A stretch of DNA of 29,657 bases from Treponema sp. (lineage in GTDB: Bacteria > Spirochaetota > Spirochaetia > Treponematales > Breznakiellaceae): contig JAIRMT010000047.1 in NCBI GenBank assembly GCA_031258505.1, positions 1 to 29,657 on the forward strand, read 5' to 3'. How positions within the stretch are numbered: the first letter of the stretch is position 1; the number at the start of each line of letters is the position of its first letter. Of this stretch, positions 7,609-15,250 are shown in pieces. Under the pieces are notes generated by a model. The model ran no database searches. It was given only the letters and a program-made list of their open reading frames with translations, and was not told the DNA's origin. Made by a program: the position numbers and the translations under genes.

Positions 7609-9105
7609 ATGGCAACTGATTTAGTCAAGGTAGAGCATATTTCAAAGGCTTTTTCTGGGGTTACGGCGCTTGATGACGCGCGCTTTGATCTGCGCCCCGG
7701 TGAAGTTCACGCCCTGCTGGGTGAGAACGGCGCTGGGAAATCAACGCTGATGAAGATCATCTCTGGGGTGTATAGGCGGGATTCAGGAGACTTCTATGTG
7801 AACGGCGAGAAGATTCCGGGCGATTTGACTCCACAATCCGCCCAGAACTTGGGGATCGGGATCATTCATCAGGAACTGAACCTCTGTCCCCATCTTACGG
7901 TGGCGGAAAATATCTTCCTAAACCGGGAATTCACTGTTTCCGGCTTTTTGAACGAGAAGAAACAGAACGAAGCGGTTAAACAGTATCTTAAAACCCTGAA
8001 CCTGAACATTGATCCCGCAACACCGGTTAGGAATTTGCCGGTTTCTAAGCAGCAGATGGTAGAGATATGCAAAACCCTTTCCATGAACGCCCGGATCATC
8101 ATCATGGATGAGCCTACGTCTGCCCTTACTGAAAAGGAGATCGATGACCTCTTCAAGGTTATCGCTATGCTCAAGGCCGAAGGGCATGGGATCATCTATA
8201 TTTCCCACCGGCTGGAGGAACTTTCCCGTATTGTTGACCGGGTTACGATTCTGCGGGACGGCAAGTATGTAAAGACGCTTAACTTTGCGGAGACGAATCT
8301 GCCGGAAATTATCAGCCTGATGGTAGGCCGCGCCCTGACCGAAAAGTTTCCCCGCATAGAGGTGGAACGGGGAGAGAAGGTTCTTGAGGTAAAGAACCTC
8401 TCCTCACTCCACGGCGTTGGGGTGAAAAAGGTTTCTTTCAACCTGTACAAGGGGGAGATACTCGCCTTTGCCGGTCTTATGGGCGCGGGCCGGAGCGAAG
8501 TGGTGCGGGCGATTTCCGGGGCGGACAGGATGAGCGAGGGGGAAATACGCATCAATGGTAAGCTGGCAAAGATACACGCCCCCAGGGAGGCGATTGTTCA
8601 GGGGCTTTTCTGCGCCCCGGAGGACCGGAAGCGGGACGGTCTCTGTGTCAAGATGACCCTGGCGGAAAACATCACCCTGCCCAGCCTTGATATTGTTTCA
8701 AAACTGGGGGTTATCCTGCGGAAACTGGAATCAAAAAAGTCTAAAGAGATGGTTCAAAGCCTTAAAATAAAAACGCCGAGCGTGGATCAGTACGTCAGGA
8801 ATCTTTCCGGGGGGAATCAGCAGAAGGTGGTTGTTGGGAAGTGGCTTATGCGGAACGCGCGGATTGTGATCTTTGACGAGCCGACACGGGGCATTGATGT
8901 AGCGTCCAAGATCGAAATCTACAATATTATCAATGATTTGAAAAAGAACGGCATAGGGGTAATGTTTGTTTCCTCTGAATTGCCAGAGGTGTTGGGAATG
9001 TCGGATCGTATCATGGTCATGTGTAACGGCAGGATAACCGCCGAACTGATAACCAAAAATACGAATCAGGAAGAGATTCTGAAATATGCGACACAGTATT
9101 CATAA
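7609..9105 (+). CDS. Sugar ABC transporter ATP-binding protein, RbsA/XylG/MglA type (system 1)
   Basis: This is a fused double-ATPase of the CUT2 monosaccharide importer family, 498 residues from the ATG at 7609. The ATG at 7606 is directly adjacent, but GGG at 7601-7603 sits only two bases from it, so 7609 is preferred. Domain 1 has a full Walker A (GENGAGKST, near residue 38), Q-loop HQELNL and Walker B IIIMDEPTSAL; its signature is the family's weakened VSKQQMVEI form. Domain 2 has a degenerate Walker A (GLMGAGRSE), as usual in this family, but a good LSGGNQQKV signature and Walker B IVIFDEPTRGID. It is the first gene of an ATPase, permease, binding-protein operon. The sugar cannot be read from the sequence. 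Confidence 0.94.
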   Translation: MATDLVKVEHISKAFSGVTALDDARFDLRPGEVHALLGENGAGKSTLMKIISGVYRRDSGDFYVNGEKIPGDLTPQSAQNLGIGIIHQELNLCPHLTVAENIFLNREFTVSGFLNEKKQNEAVKQYLKTLNLNIDPATPVRNLPVSKQQMVEICKTLSMNARIIIMDEPTSALTEKEIDDLFKVIAMLKAEGHGIIYISHRLEELSRIVDRVTILRDGKYVKTLNFAETNLPEIISLMVGRALTEKFPRIEVERGEKVLEVKNLSSLHGVGVKKVSFNLYKGEILAFAGLMGAGRSEVVRAISGADRMSEGEIRINGKLAKIHAPREAIVQGLFCAPEDRKRDGLCVKMTLAENITLPSLDIVSKLGVILRKLESKKSKEMVQSLKIKTPSVDQYVRNLSGGNQQKVVVGKWLMRNARIVIFDEPTRGIDVASKIEIYNIINDLKKNGIGVMFVSSELPEVLGMSDRIMVMCNGRITAELITKNTNQEEILKYATQYS

Positions 9106-9120
9106 TGGAGGATGTAAGTA

Positions 9121-10089
9121 ATGAGCGGCGCGGCGGTTAAATGGGGACTGCGGTTGAATTTATCCCGATCCCAAAAACAGCTTCTTTCAACTTTCAGCGG
9201 GCTTTTTTTGCTGGGGGCGGTTTTTACCATTCTCAGCCCCTACTTTTTCTCGGTGAACAATCTTTTAACAGTGGCGACTCAGACGGCGGTGATTGCCATC
9301 ATCGCAATCGGGCAGACTTATGTGCTTATAACCGGCGGCATAGACCTGTCCATTGGTTCCAACATCGCCCTTTCCGCAATGGTTGCGGGGCTTGTCATGC
9401 GGGCGAACCTGCCGGTTCCCCTTGCCGTTCTCTCCGGCCTGTTGACGGGCCTTGCTTCCGGGGCGGTGAGCGGCACACTCGTGGCGTTTGGGAATATACC
9501 GCCGTTCATCGCTACGTTGGGAACCATGACGGTTGCGCGCGGCCTGTCTTTCACCCTGACCCAGGCCATCCCGATCAGCGGCCTCCCCAAGACCTTTACG
9601 ACTTTGTGGGGAACCGGATCAACCCTGGGCATTCCCAACCCGGTTATCATCATGGTGCTTCTCGTCATTGTCTTTGCGTTTATTTTGGCAAAGACGAAAC
9701 TGGGGCGTCATGTATACGCCACAGGGAGCAACTTTGAGGCAGCCCGGCTTTCTGGGGTAAATACCGGGAAGATTCTGATCGCGGTGTACGTTTTTTCCGG
9801 CATCCTTGCCGCCTTCGCGGGGCTGATCATGGCGGCGCGTATCATTTCCGCCCAGCCGAGCGCGGGGGACGGGTACGAGCTTGACGCGGTTGCCTCGTCG
9901 GTCATCGGCGGGACCAGCACTATGGGCGGGGAAGGCACTGTGGCGGGAACTTTCATCGGCGCTTTTGTTATCGGAGTCTTGCGGAACGGCCTCAACCTGA
10001 TCGGCGTATCTCCCTTTATTCAGAAGATCGTAATCGGCATTGTAATCGTTGGTTCTGTATTTCTGGATAGGATTAGACGCAAGGATTAA
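9121..10089 (+). CDS. Sugar ABC transporter permease, RbsC type (system 1)
   Basis: This inner-membrane permease of 322 residues has eight to ten hydrophobic segments. Family marks are the GQTYVLITGGIDLSIGSN segment near residue 64, GNIPPFIATLGTMTVARGL, KTKLGRHVYATGSNFEAARLSG (the loop contacting the ATPase), and the C-terminal SSVIGGTSTMGGEGTVAGTFIGA. GGAGG at 9107-9111 stands nine bases before the ATG. The gene starts 15 bases after the ATPase stop codon. It should work as a homodimer with the upstream double-ATPase and the binding protein encoded next. Confidence 0.94.
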   Translation: MSGAAVKWGLRLNLSRSQKQLLSTFSGLFLLGAVFTILSPYFFSVNNLLTVATQTAVIAIIAIGQTYVLITGGIDLSIGSNIALSAMVAGLVMRANLPVPLAVLSGLLTGLASGAVSGTLVAFGNIPPFIATLGTMTVARGLSFTLTQAIPISGLPKTFTTLWGTGSTLGIPNPVIIMVLLVIVFAFILAKTKLGRHVYATGSNFEAARLSGVNTGKILIAVYVFSGILAAFAGLIMAARIISAQPSAGDGYELDAVASSVIGGTSTMGGEGTVAGTFIGAFVIGVLRNGLNLIGVSPFIQKIVIGIVIVGSVFLDRIRRKD

Positions 10090-10146
10090 ATTGGTTTTTA
10101 TGGTTCTCTTGTGAGAATCAAAAAATATTTTTTAGGAGGAAAATCA

Positions 10147-11088
10147 ATGAAAACGAGGATTTTATTGATTACCGTACTGATTACCGCTCTTACCGGTGTT
10201 CTGCCGGTCTGGGCGCGCGGAGTAACCGATGATGGTAAGACTAAGGCTGTTCTTATCACCATGGATTCTATTGACGAACACTGGCTCAAGGTGAAAGCTG
10301 GCGCCGAGGCGAAAGCTGCGGAACTTGGCAACATCAACCTGATCTACAACGCGCCCCCGGGGAAAGTAGACAACGCGGTGCAGCTCCAGATGGTCGAGGA
10401 TGCCATTACTCAGAAGGCGCAGATTCTGATGATCGCGCCGATGCACGCTGATGCGCTGGTACCCGGCATTGAGAAAGCGCATAGGGCGGGAATTAAGGTG
10501 ATCCTTATCGACACTGCCGCCAATACCGATGAATGGGACGCTTTCTTTGCCACTGATAACGGCCAGGCTGCCCGGACCGCGGCCAATGAGCTTGGCAAAG
10601 CCTTGAATGGCCAGGGCAAGGTCGCCATTGTCAATGCCCAAGCCGGCGCTGGCACCACCATGCTCCGGGAGAATGATTTCAAAGACGAGATCGCCAAGAA
10701 CTATCCCGGCATCACCATCGTGGGTACCCAGTATTCCGATGGGGACAAAACCAAGGCGCTCAACATCACCACTGACTTTATGACTGCCAATCCTGATCTG
10801 GCTGGTATCTATGGCACCAACGAAGGCTCCACTGTGGGCGCGGGAAACGCCATTGAGCAGGCTGGAAAAGCCGGTCAGATCAAATTTGTCGGTTTTGACT
10901 GGTCTGCGGATACCAAGTCGCTGATTGAGCGCGGCGTCCTTCTTGCGACCATGGTTCAGAACCCCTATGAAATGGGGTATCAGGGCCTTCAGGCGGGCGT
11001 GGATCTTCTGGCGGGCAAACCGGTTCAGCGGAATGTTGATACCGGCGTAACTGTAGCTACCCAAGCCAACATAGATTCGATCAAATAG
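10147..11088 (+). CDS. Sugar ABC transporter periplasmic binding protein, RbsB type (system 1)
   Basis: This exported binding protein has 313 residues from the ATG at 10147, which has AGGAGG at 10134-10139. The frame is open upstream to a GTG at 10111, but that start would spoil the signal peptide. The leader MKTRILLITVLITALTGVLPVWA looks like a type I signal with cleavage after VWA. The body is a type 1 periplasmic fold: KAVLITMDSIDEHWLKVKAGAEAKAAELG, DAITQKAQILMIAPMHADALVPGI, GIKVILIDTAAN, GIYGTNEGSTVGAGNAI and KFVGFDWSADTKSLI. Related proteins bind ribose, xylose or similar sugars; the ligand here is not determinable. It closes the operon and is followed by a strong terminator. Confidence 0.94.
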   Translation: MKTRILLITVLITALTGVLPVWARGVTDDGKTKAVLITMDSIDEHWLKVKAGAEAKAAELGNINLIYNAPPGKVDNAVQLQMVEDAITQKAQILMIAPMHADALVPGIEKAHRAGIKVILIDTAANTDEWDAFFATDNGQAARTAANELGKALNGQGKVAIVNAQAGAGTTMLRENDFKDEIAKNYPGITIVGTQYSDGDKTKALNITTDFMTANPDLAGIYGTNEGSTVGAGNAIEQAGKAGQIKFVGFDWSADTKSLIERGVLLATMVQNPYEMGYQGLQAGVDLLAGKPVQRNVDTGVTVATQANIDSIK

Positions 11089-11113
11089 CGTTGCTGATAG
11101 CGTGCGGATAATT

Positions 11114-11160
11114 GGGCTTGTTCTAAAACCCTGTTTGTTTTAGACAAGCCTGATTTTTTT
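11114..11160 (+). terminator. Intrinsic terminator after the first Rbs-type operon
   Basis: GGCTTGTTCTAAAAC (11115-11129) pairs with GTTTTAGACAAGCC (11137-11150) with one bulged base. The loop is short and the run GATTTTTTT follows. It begins 26 bases after the binding-protein stop codon and is oriented to end that operon. Confidence 0.85.
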
Positions 11161-11216
11161 GACAAGCCTAATACGAATAACTTATATTACGCAGGAAGAA
11201 AAAACAGTAAGAATTT

Positions 11217-11275
11217 GTCCGCAAATATACGCGAATACTTCATTTCTCTAAAGAAAATTCGCGTCATTCGCGGAC
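11217..11275. repeat. Dispersed hairpin repeat, copy 2
   Basis: GTCCGC (11217-11222) and GCGGAC (11270-11275) close a dyad with arms of about 18 bases and few mismatches. The loop is TTCATTTCTCTAAAGAAA. The core from AATATACGCGAATA to ATTCGCGT matches copy 1 at 4503-4579 nearly perfectly, and both follow AAGAATTTGTC. A T-run follows. The copies differ in their outer arms, yet both remain self-complementary. Confidence 0.85.
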
Positions 11276-11391
11276 TTTTTTCTTTCCGGCGCGTAGAGAA
11301 TATGATGAAAAGAAGAGGTTCCATTCCTGCGCTTTTTTGTTAAGCGTTTCTTTTGCTTAAAAAATGGTTTTGGAAGCATATTTGCTAAGGA

Positions 11392-12277
11392 CTAATCAGG
11401 CCGATTGATGAACATTTTTTTGTACTCCGAAGGGGTATAGTGGTTGACTTCCCTGAATACGCGATTAAAGGTCGATATGCTCTTAAAACCAGCTTCCAGA
11501 GCCGCGTCAGCAACTGAATAGGTGGGATTAAGTAAAAGCGCTTCCACCTTTTTTACCCTCTTTTGTTGTAAGTAGTGATTAAACAACAGGTTGGTAAATT
11601 CCTTAAAAATGCGGGCAAAATGGAACTTTGAAAAATTGGTAATGTCCGCGACCAGCTCCAGAGATAAATCCTCTGACAGGTGATTTTCGATATATTCAAA
11701 TACAGCGTTCAGCCTTGCCACATATTCCTGTCCCCCGTGAGTGGTTTCAGGGGGGATTTCCGACAGGTTTTTGCCGCTGCTGTAGTAGCGCGTCAAGGCT
11801 ATGTATAGCTCAATTATTTTGGCGTAAATGGCGGCGTTTTTTAAGGCGTCGCCCTGCCAGTATTCGTCGCGTATGGCAAGGAGCAGTGAGCGGGCGGTTT
11901 TGTAGAGCGCGGGCATTTCTTCCGGCGTTATCAGATTCAGGTTGTACAGAACAGAAATAGCCCCGGACAAACCTGACAGTGAATAAAGCAGAGTCGGCTC
12001 AAACATCAGTATAAAGCGCCGTCCGTTTTTAGCGGAAGGCGGAACGCTTAAACTGTGCAGCTCGTGAGAGGGGATGATGAGAATATCATTCTCTCTGAGG
12101 CTGAACTTCTTTTTCAGTAGAACCGCGTTATATGCCTTCCAGCGGCATGACTATCTCGGTCGCCGTATGCCAGTGCATGGAGTAGTCTTCATTCTGAACA
12201 TTCTCGTACACCAAAACCTGTATGTTGCTTTCGTAGGGAGGTCTGTTATAGTCGCCGTCTGGAGGATAGTAAAACAT
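11392..12277 (-). pseudogene. AraC-family transcriptional regulator, frameshifted (copy 1)
   Basis: This is a close paralogue of the AraC gene at 26678-27589. Reading from the ATG at 12277 (with AAAGGAG upstream on the minus strand), the frame matches the intact copy for about 50 residues: MFYYPPDGDYNR, then MHWHTATEIVMPLEG. A 2-base deletion near 12133 then brings an immediate stop. Beyond it the sequence again matches in the shifted frame. The remaining open part runs from an internal ATG at 12006 to 11392 (204 residues) and keeps the whole C-terminal double helix-turn-helix (about residues 100-200, LSLELVADITNFSKFHFARIFKEF). The N-terminal cupin sensor is disrupted. It could be a pseudogene, or the C-terminal half could still be made from the internal ATG. 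A single sequencing error cannot be excluded. Confidence 0.85.
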
Positions 12278-12311
12278 AGCGAATCGCTCCTTTCTATAGG
12301 GTATCTAAGAT

Positions 12312-12339
12312 AGTATACAAGTCATTTTTTCTTTTTCAA
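12312..12339 (-). promoter_or_regulatory. Predicted promoter of the AraC remnant
   Basis: On the minus strand, TTGAAA (12334-12339) and TATACT (12312-12317) are separated by 16 bases. The same arrangement, with a perfect TTGACA, occurs before the intact AraC copy. Transcription would start about 30 bases before the ATG at 12277. Confidence 0.65.
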
Positions 12340-12366
12340 GTTTTTGCAAAGCTGTTTTGAAAACTT

Positions 12367-12392
12367 AGCAAGGATTAGGCAAAATAGAGCAA
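12367..12392. promoter_or_regulatory. Three helically phased direct repeats, likely AraC-type operator (copy 1)
   Basis: AGCAA (12367), GGCAA (12378) and AGCAA (12388) are direct repeats spaced 11 and 10 bases apart, so they face the same side of the helix. The last lies 8 bases upstream of the -35 box of the binding-protein promoter. The same trio with the same spacing occurs at 27670, 27681 and 27691. AraC-family activators bind direct half-sites in phase next to the -35 box, so this is the natural binding site for the adjacent regulator. That last step is inference. Confidence 0.55.
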
Positions 12393-12400
12393 AACTTGAT

Positions 12401-12429
12401 TAGACAGATTGATAAGCCCCGTTTAGGAT
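12401..12429 (+). promoter_or_regulatory. Predicted promoter of the CUT1 transporter operon
   Basis: TAGACA (12401-12406) and TAGGAT (12424-12429) are 17 bases apart. The second copy of the module has TAGACA and TAAGAT 18 bases apart. The weak -10 and the upstream phased repeats suit an activator-dependent promoter. The start is predicted near 12436. Confidence 0.55.
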
Positions 12430-12436
12430 AGGATAT

Positions 12437-12458
12437 GGAAAGCTGATGAGAGCCTTCC
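12437..12458 (+). promoter_or_regulatory. Hairpin at the predicted 5' end of the transcript (copy 1)
   Basis: GGAAAGCT and AGCCTTCC pair around the loop GATGAG with one A-C mismatch. The second copy (27741-27762) has GAAAAGCT and AGCTTTTC around the same loop, perfectly paired, so the second base pair changes from G-C to A-T with pairing kept. The hairpin starts within a base or two of the predicted transcription start. Downstream the leader has alternating GTTC and GAAC blocks (12462-12490) also seen in copy 2. It may stabilise the message or be a DNA operator. Confidence 0.5.
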
Positions 12459-12560
12459 GCGGGTTCGCTAGAACATGTTCATAGGTTCCCGGCAGGAAGC
12501 GAGTCAACTACCAAATTTTTAGTTATGTTTGCGCCGAGATCGCAAACAGAGGAGAAGAAG

Positions 12561-13943
12561 ATGTTTAGGAAATTGGTTCTTTGCATGGCGCTGTCGGGTA
12601 TTGCCGTTGGTGTTTTTGCCAGCGGCAGGCAGGCGGCAAGCGGGCCTGCTGACGCGGAGGCAACCGGCGCTTTTGACTGGAAACGGTACAACGGCCAGAC
12701 CATCACAGTCTACATGGTGGAACATTCCACATCAACAGCAGTACAGCAAAGGCTGGGGGATTTTGAAGCCCAGACTGGAATCAAAGTCAACATTCAGGTA
12801 ACGCCTGAGGCCAACTATTTTGATCAGGTTTCAAACGCCCTTTCGAGCCGTTCCGGTACGCCCGATCTCTTCATGTCCGGCGTGTATCAGCTTTGGGACT
12901 ATTCCACCGCCGGCAACGTGGAGGCTCTGGATGATTATCTTAATAATCCAGCCTTGATTGCTCCTGGCTATGATTACGGCGACATTGTTCCCAGCGTTAT
13001 TAACGCGCTGAAATGGGACGGCGTTCCCGGGCATGAGGCGGGCAGCGGCAAACTCTGGGCTTTCCCTCTGGGTTGCGAAGTCTACAGCCTTGCCTATAAC
13101 AAACGCGCCTTTGCCCAAGCTGGTATTACCAAGGTTCCAGAGACCTATCAGGAGTTGCTGGAAGCCTGCGACAAGCTGAAAGAATGGAACGGTCCCGGCT
13201 CTTACGCGATTGCCCTGCGCGGCGCCCGCGACTGGGGAACGATTCACCCCGCATACCTCAGCGTTTACGCCCAGTTTGGCGCGAAGGACTTTGCGATTGA
13301 GGGCGACAGGCTGGTTTCCAAAGTGAACTCGCCCGAATCGGTCGCCATGAATCAGTTCTGGGTAGACTTGGTAAAACGGGGCGGTTCTCCCCAGTGGTCA
13401 AACACGTTCTGGTATATCGGACAGGCGGAACTCGGAGCGGGTAAAGCCGCGATGCAGTGGGACGCGGACAACAACTCTATCCAGGTGAATCTGCAAAACA
13501 TGGCTGAAGGCGGAAACATCGCGTTTGCCCCGCATCCGGTCGCTAACAAAGGAGACCCGGTTAAGTCGAACTTCTGGATTTGGTCGATAGCGATGAACGC
13601 CAACTCAAAAAACAAAGGCGCGGCATGGCTTTTCCTGCAATACTTTACCAGCAAGGAATTCCTTGAGTACGCCTCGGTAACGGGCAACAACATGGACCCG
13701 GTACGGACTTCGGTGTGGAATTCACCGGGATTCCAGACGAAGATGGCCGCTCAGGAAGGGTATATTGATACCTTTAACAAGACTTCCCCGAATGCGGGCA
13801 TTCTCTTTACGCCGCAGCCGGCCTTCTTCCAGACCACGCTTGACTGGGCCGAGACCCTGCAAAACATGGTCGCCGGACGGGTAACGGTTCAGGCGGGGCT
13901 TGACGCGCTGAAACAGCGTATGGACAGGGCGTTACAGCAGTAA
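12561..13943 (+). CDS. Extracellular solute-binding protein, family 1 (CUT1 sugar/polyol type)
   Basis: This exported binding protein of 460 residues begins at the ATG at 12561, preceded by AGAGGAGAAG; the frame is open to a further ATG at 12525, but that would bury the signal peptide. The leader MFRKLVLCMALSGIAVGVFASGRQ matches the treponemal pattern ending in SGRQ or GGRQ. The mature part has the family 1 fold: TITVYMVEHSTSTAVQQRLGDFEAQTG, TPDLFMSGVYQLWDY, GKLWAFPLGCEVYSLAYNKRAF and a C-terminal domain with AAWLFLQYFTSKEFL. Ligand candidates are sugars, oligosaccharides or polyols such as glycerol; none can be chosen from sequence. It heads a five-gene operon that continues with two permeases and two ATPases after a 332-base repeat-rich gap. 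Confidence 0.92.
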   Translation: MFRKLVLCMALSGIAVGVFASGRQAASGPADAEATGAFDWKRYNGQTITVYMVEHSTSTAVQQRLGDFEAQTGIKVNIQVTPEANYFDQVSNALSSRSGTPDLFMSGVYQLWDYSTAGNVEALDDYLNNPALIAPGYDYGDIVPSVINALKWDGVPGHEAGSGKLWAFPLGCEVYSLAYNKRAFAQAGITKVPETYQELLEACDKLKEWNGPGSYAIALRGARDWGTIHPAYLSVYAQFGAKDFAIEGDRLVSKVNSPESVAMNQFWVDLVKRGGSPQWSNTFWYIGQAELGAGKAAMQWDADNNSIQVNLQNMAEGGNIAFAPHPVANKGDPVKSNFWIWSIAMNANSKNKGAAWLFLQYFTSKEFLEYASVTGNNMDPVRTSVWNSPGFQTKMAAQEGYIDTFNKTSPNAGILFTPQPAFFQTTLDWAETLQNMVAGRVTVQAGLDALKQRMDRALQQ

Positions 13944-14238
13944 AGTATCTTTAAGGAGCGCGGGTTGTTTACGGCCCGGACGCGAAAGTCTGTCTAGGCC
14001 GGACAGAAAAGTCTGTCTAGGCCGGACAGAAAAGTCTGTCTGCGCCGGACAGAAAAGTCTGTCTAGGCCGGACAGAAAAGTCTGTCTGCGCCGGACAGAA
14101 AAGTCTGTCTGCGCCGGACAGAAAAGTCTGTCTGCGCCGGACAGAAAATGCTGTGCGGCGCCGGATTAACCGCCTGCGAATAAGGCTGGGCGTTGCGGTA
14201 GTAAAGTATCTTTAAGAAGCGCGGGTTGTTACGGTCCG
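13927..14238. repeat. Direct duplication of about 51 bases flanking the 23-bp array
   Basis: The sequence at 13927-13978 (GGGCGTTA, AGTAAAGTATCTTTAAG, GCGCGGGTTGTT, ACGG) recurs at 14188-14238 with only a few changes. The first copy covers the last codons of the binding-protein gene and the bases after its stop. The two copies bracket the tandem array, so the gap probably grew by a duplication. The first copy has AAGGAG where the second has AAGAAG. Confidence 0.85.
13998..14158. repeat. 23-bp tandem array of hairpins between binding-protein and permease genes
   Basis: Units start at 13998, 14021, 14044, 14067, 14090 and 14113. Each contains GCCGGACAGAAAAGTCTGTC and ends in TAG or TGC. A degenerate unit precedes (from about 13978) and another follows (14136-14158). 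GACAGA and TCTGTC pair around AAAG in every unit, so the message would carry at least six small hairpins in a row between the first and second genes of the operon. It is comparable in position to the REP elements between malE and malF, which protect the upstream message in enteric bacteria. Confidence 0.93.
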
Positions 14239-14275
14239 CGCCATTGCGGGGTCGAGAAAAAGGAAAAGGACGGAT

Positions 14276-15238
14276 ATGGCAAAGAAACCAGTTGAAACAG
14301 CAATAAACTATAACGAGCAGCCTAAACATATCAGGATGCGTCCGTATTATATCATCGCGCCGGGAATGATCATTCTCATCGGTATTATGATTCCCTTTAT
14401 CACCGCGATTGTTTTAAGTTTGACCAATGCGTCATACCGGATTCCCATGGACCAGTGGCGCTGGAACTGGTTCCGCAACTGGCTCAGTTTCGACATGATA
14501 GACGGCAAGCTCCAGTTTGGGGGTATGCTGGCGAATCCCGATTTTTATCATGCCGTTCTTGTTACCTTTATATACGCCATTTCTTCTACCGGCGCGGAAT
14601 TGCTTCTGGGAATGGGCGTCGCGTTTCTCTTGAAAAAAGACACCCGCTACAGCCGGATATTGAAAGTGGTGTTGATGTTCCCCCTGATGGTCGCGCCAGC
14701 CATCGCGGTGCTTATCTGGCAGCTGATGATTTCCAACTCAGTCGGTATAATAGAAAAGTTTTTGAACGTGTTCGGCCTCTATAATTTCCCGTGGGCTGCG
14801 TCCCATAGAACCGCGATGTTTACTGTGGTAATGATTGACGCATGGGTAAACACGCCCTTCATCCTGCTTCTGGTTCTGGCGGGTATTCAATCCCTGCCCA
14901 AGTCGCCTTTTGAGGCTGCCCAGGTTGATGGAGCGGGCGCGTGGTTTACCTTCAAGACCCTGACTCTGCCGATGCTGAAACCTTTTATTTACATAGCGCT
15001 TCTGTTCCGCTCAATGGCGGCTTTGCAGGAATTCGGCATCATATTCGCCCTTACCAAGGGAGGTCCGGGGAATACCCTGATGAACATTTCCCTCACCAGT
15101 TATATCACTGCCTTTACCTACCAGCAGCCGGGCAGGGCGCTGCCGTATCTGTTGATGCTATGGCTCGCGGTGAACATAACGGCGCAAAAAATCGTTGAAA
15201 AACAGCGCAAATACGCGAAAGAAGCCGCCGGCTTATAA
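14276..15238 (+). CDS. CUT1 sugar ABC transporter permease, MalF/UgpA type
   Basis: This inner-membrane permease of 320 residues has six predicted transmembrane helices; the first (YYIIAPGMIILIGIMIPFITAIVLSL) lies near residue 24. The cytoplasmic EAA loop that contacts the ATPases reads FEAAQVDGAGAWFTFKTLTLPMLKP near residue 212, with the family's conserved glycine. FALTKGGPGNTLMNISLTSYITAF near residue 260 is also typical of MalF/UgpA proteins. The ATG at 14276 is preceded by AGGAAAAGG. It should pair with the next permease as a heterodimer. The gene is separated from its binding protein by the hairpin array, which may lower permease output relative to the binding protein. Confidence 0.93.
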   Translation: MAKKPVETAINYNEQPKHIRMRPYYIIAPGMIILIGIMIPFITAIVLSLTNASYRIPMDQWRWNWFRNWLSFDMIDGKLQFGGMLANPDFYHAVLVTFIYAISSTGAELLLGMGVAFLLKKDTRYSRILKVVLMFPLMVAPAIAVLIWQLMISNSVGIIEKFLNVFGLYNFPWAASHRTAMFTVVMIDAWVNTPFILLLVLAGIQSLPKSPFEAAQVDGAGAWFTFKTLTLPMLKPFIYIALLFRSMAALQEFGIIFALTKGGPGNTLMNISLTSYITAFTYQQPGRALPYLLMLWLAVNITAQKIVEKQRKYAKEAAGL

Positions 15239-15250
15239 GGAGGAGATAGT

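Larger units (their letters stand above)
11089..11391. other. Intergenic region between Rbs system 1 and the AraC remnant
   Basis: These 303 bases hold an intrinsic terminator (11114-11160) and the second dispersed hairpin repeat (11217-11275), both listed separately. From about 11360 the sequence matches the region after the second AraC gene (from about 26640), which marks one edge of the duplicated module. No gene is supported. Confidence 0.7.

Noticed and set aside
10162..11064. Long minus-strand open frame of 300 codons opposite the RbsB-type gene
   Set aside because: It is a shadow of the binding-protein gene, whose family motifs, signal peptide and ribosome-binding site are all on the plus strand.
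12443..12450. CTGATGAG in the leader hairpin, resembling the hammerhead ribozyme core
   Set aside because: A hammerhead also needs a GAAA between the next two stems and a UH cleavage site. Here GAAA precedes the motif directly and the motif itself is the loop of a simple hairpin, so the fold does not fit.
14063..14329. Minus-strand open frame through the 23-bp array (repeats such as TDFSV and FLSGAD)
   Set aside because: It is a by-product of the repeat array. The unit length is not a multiple of three, and the frame has no ribosome-binding site.
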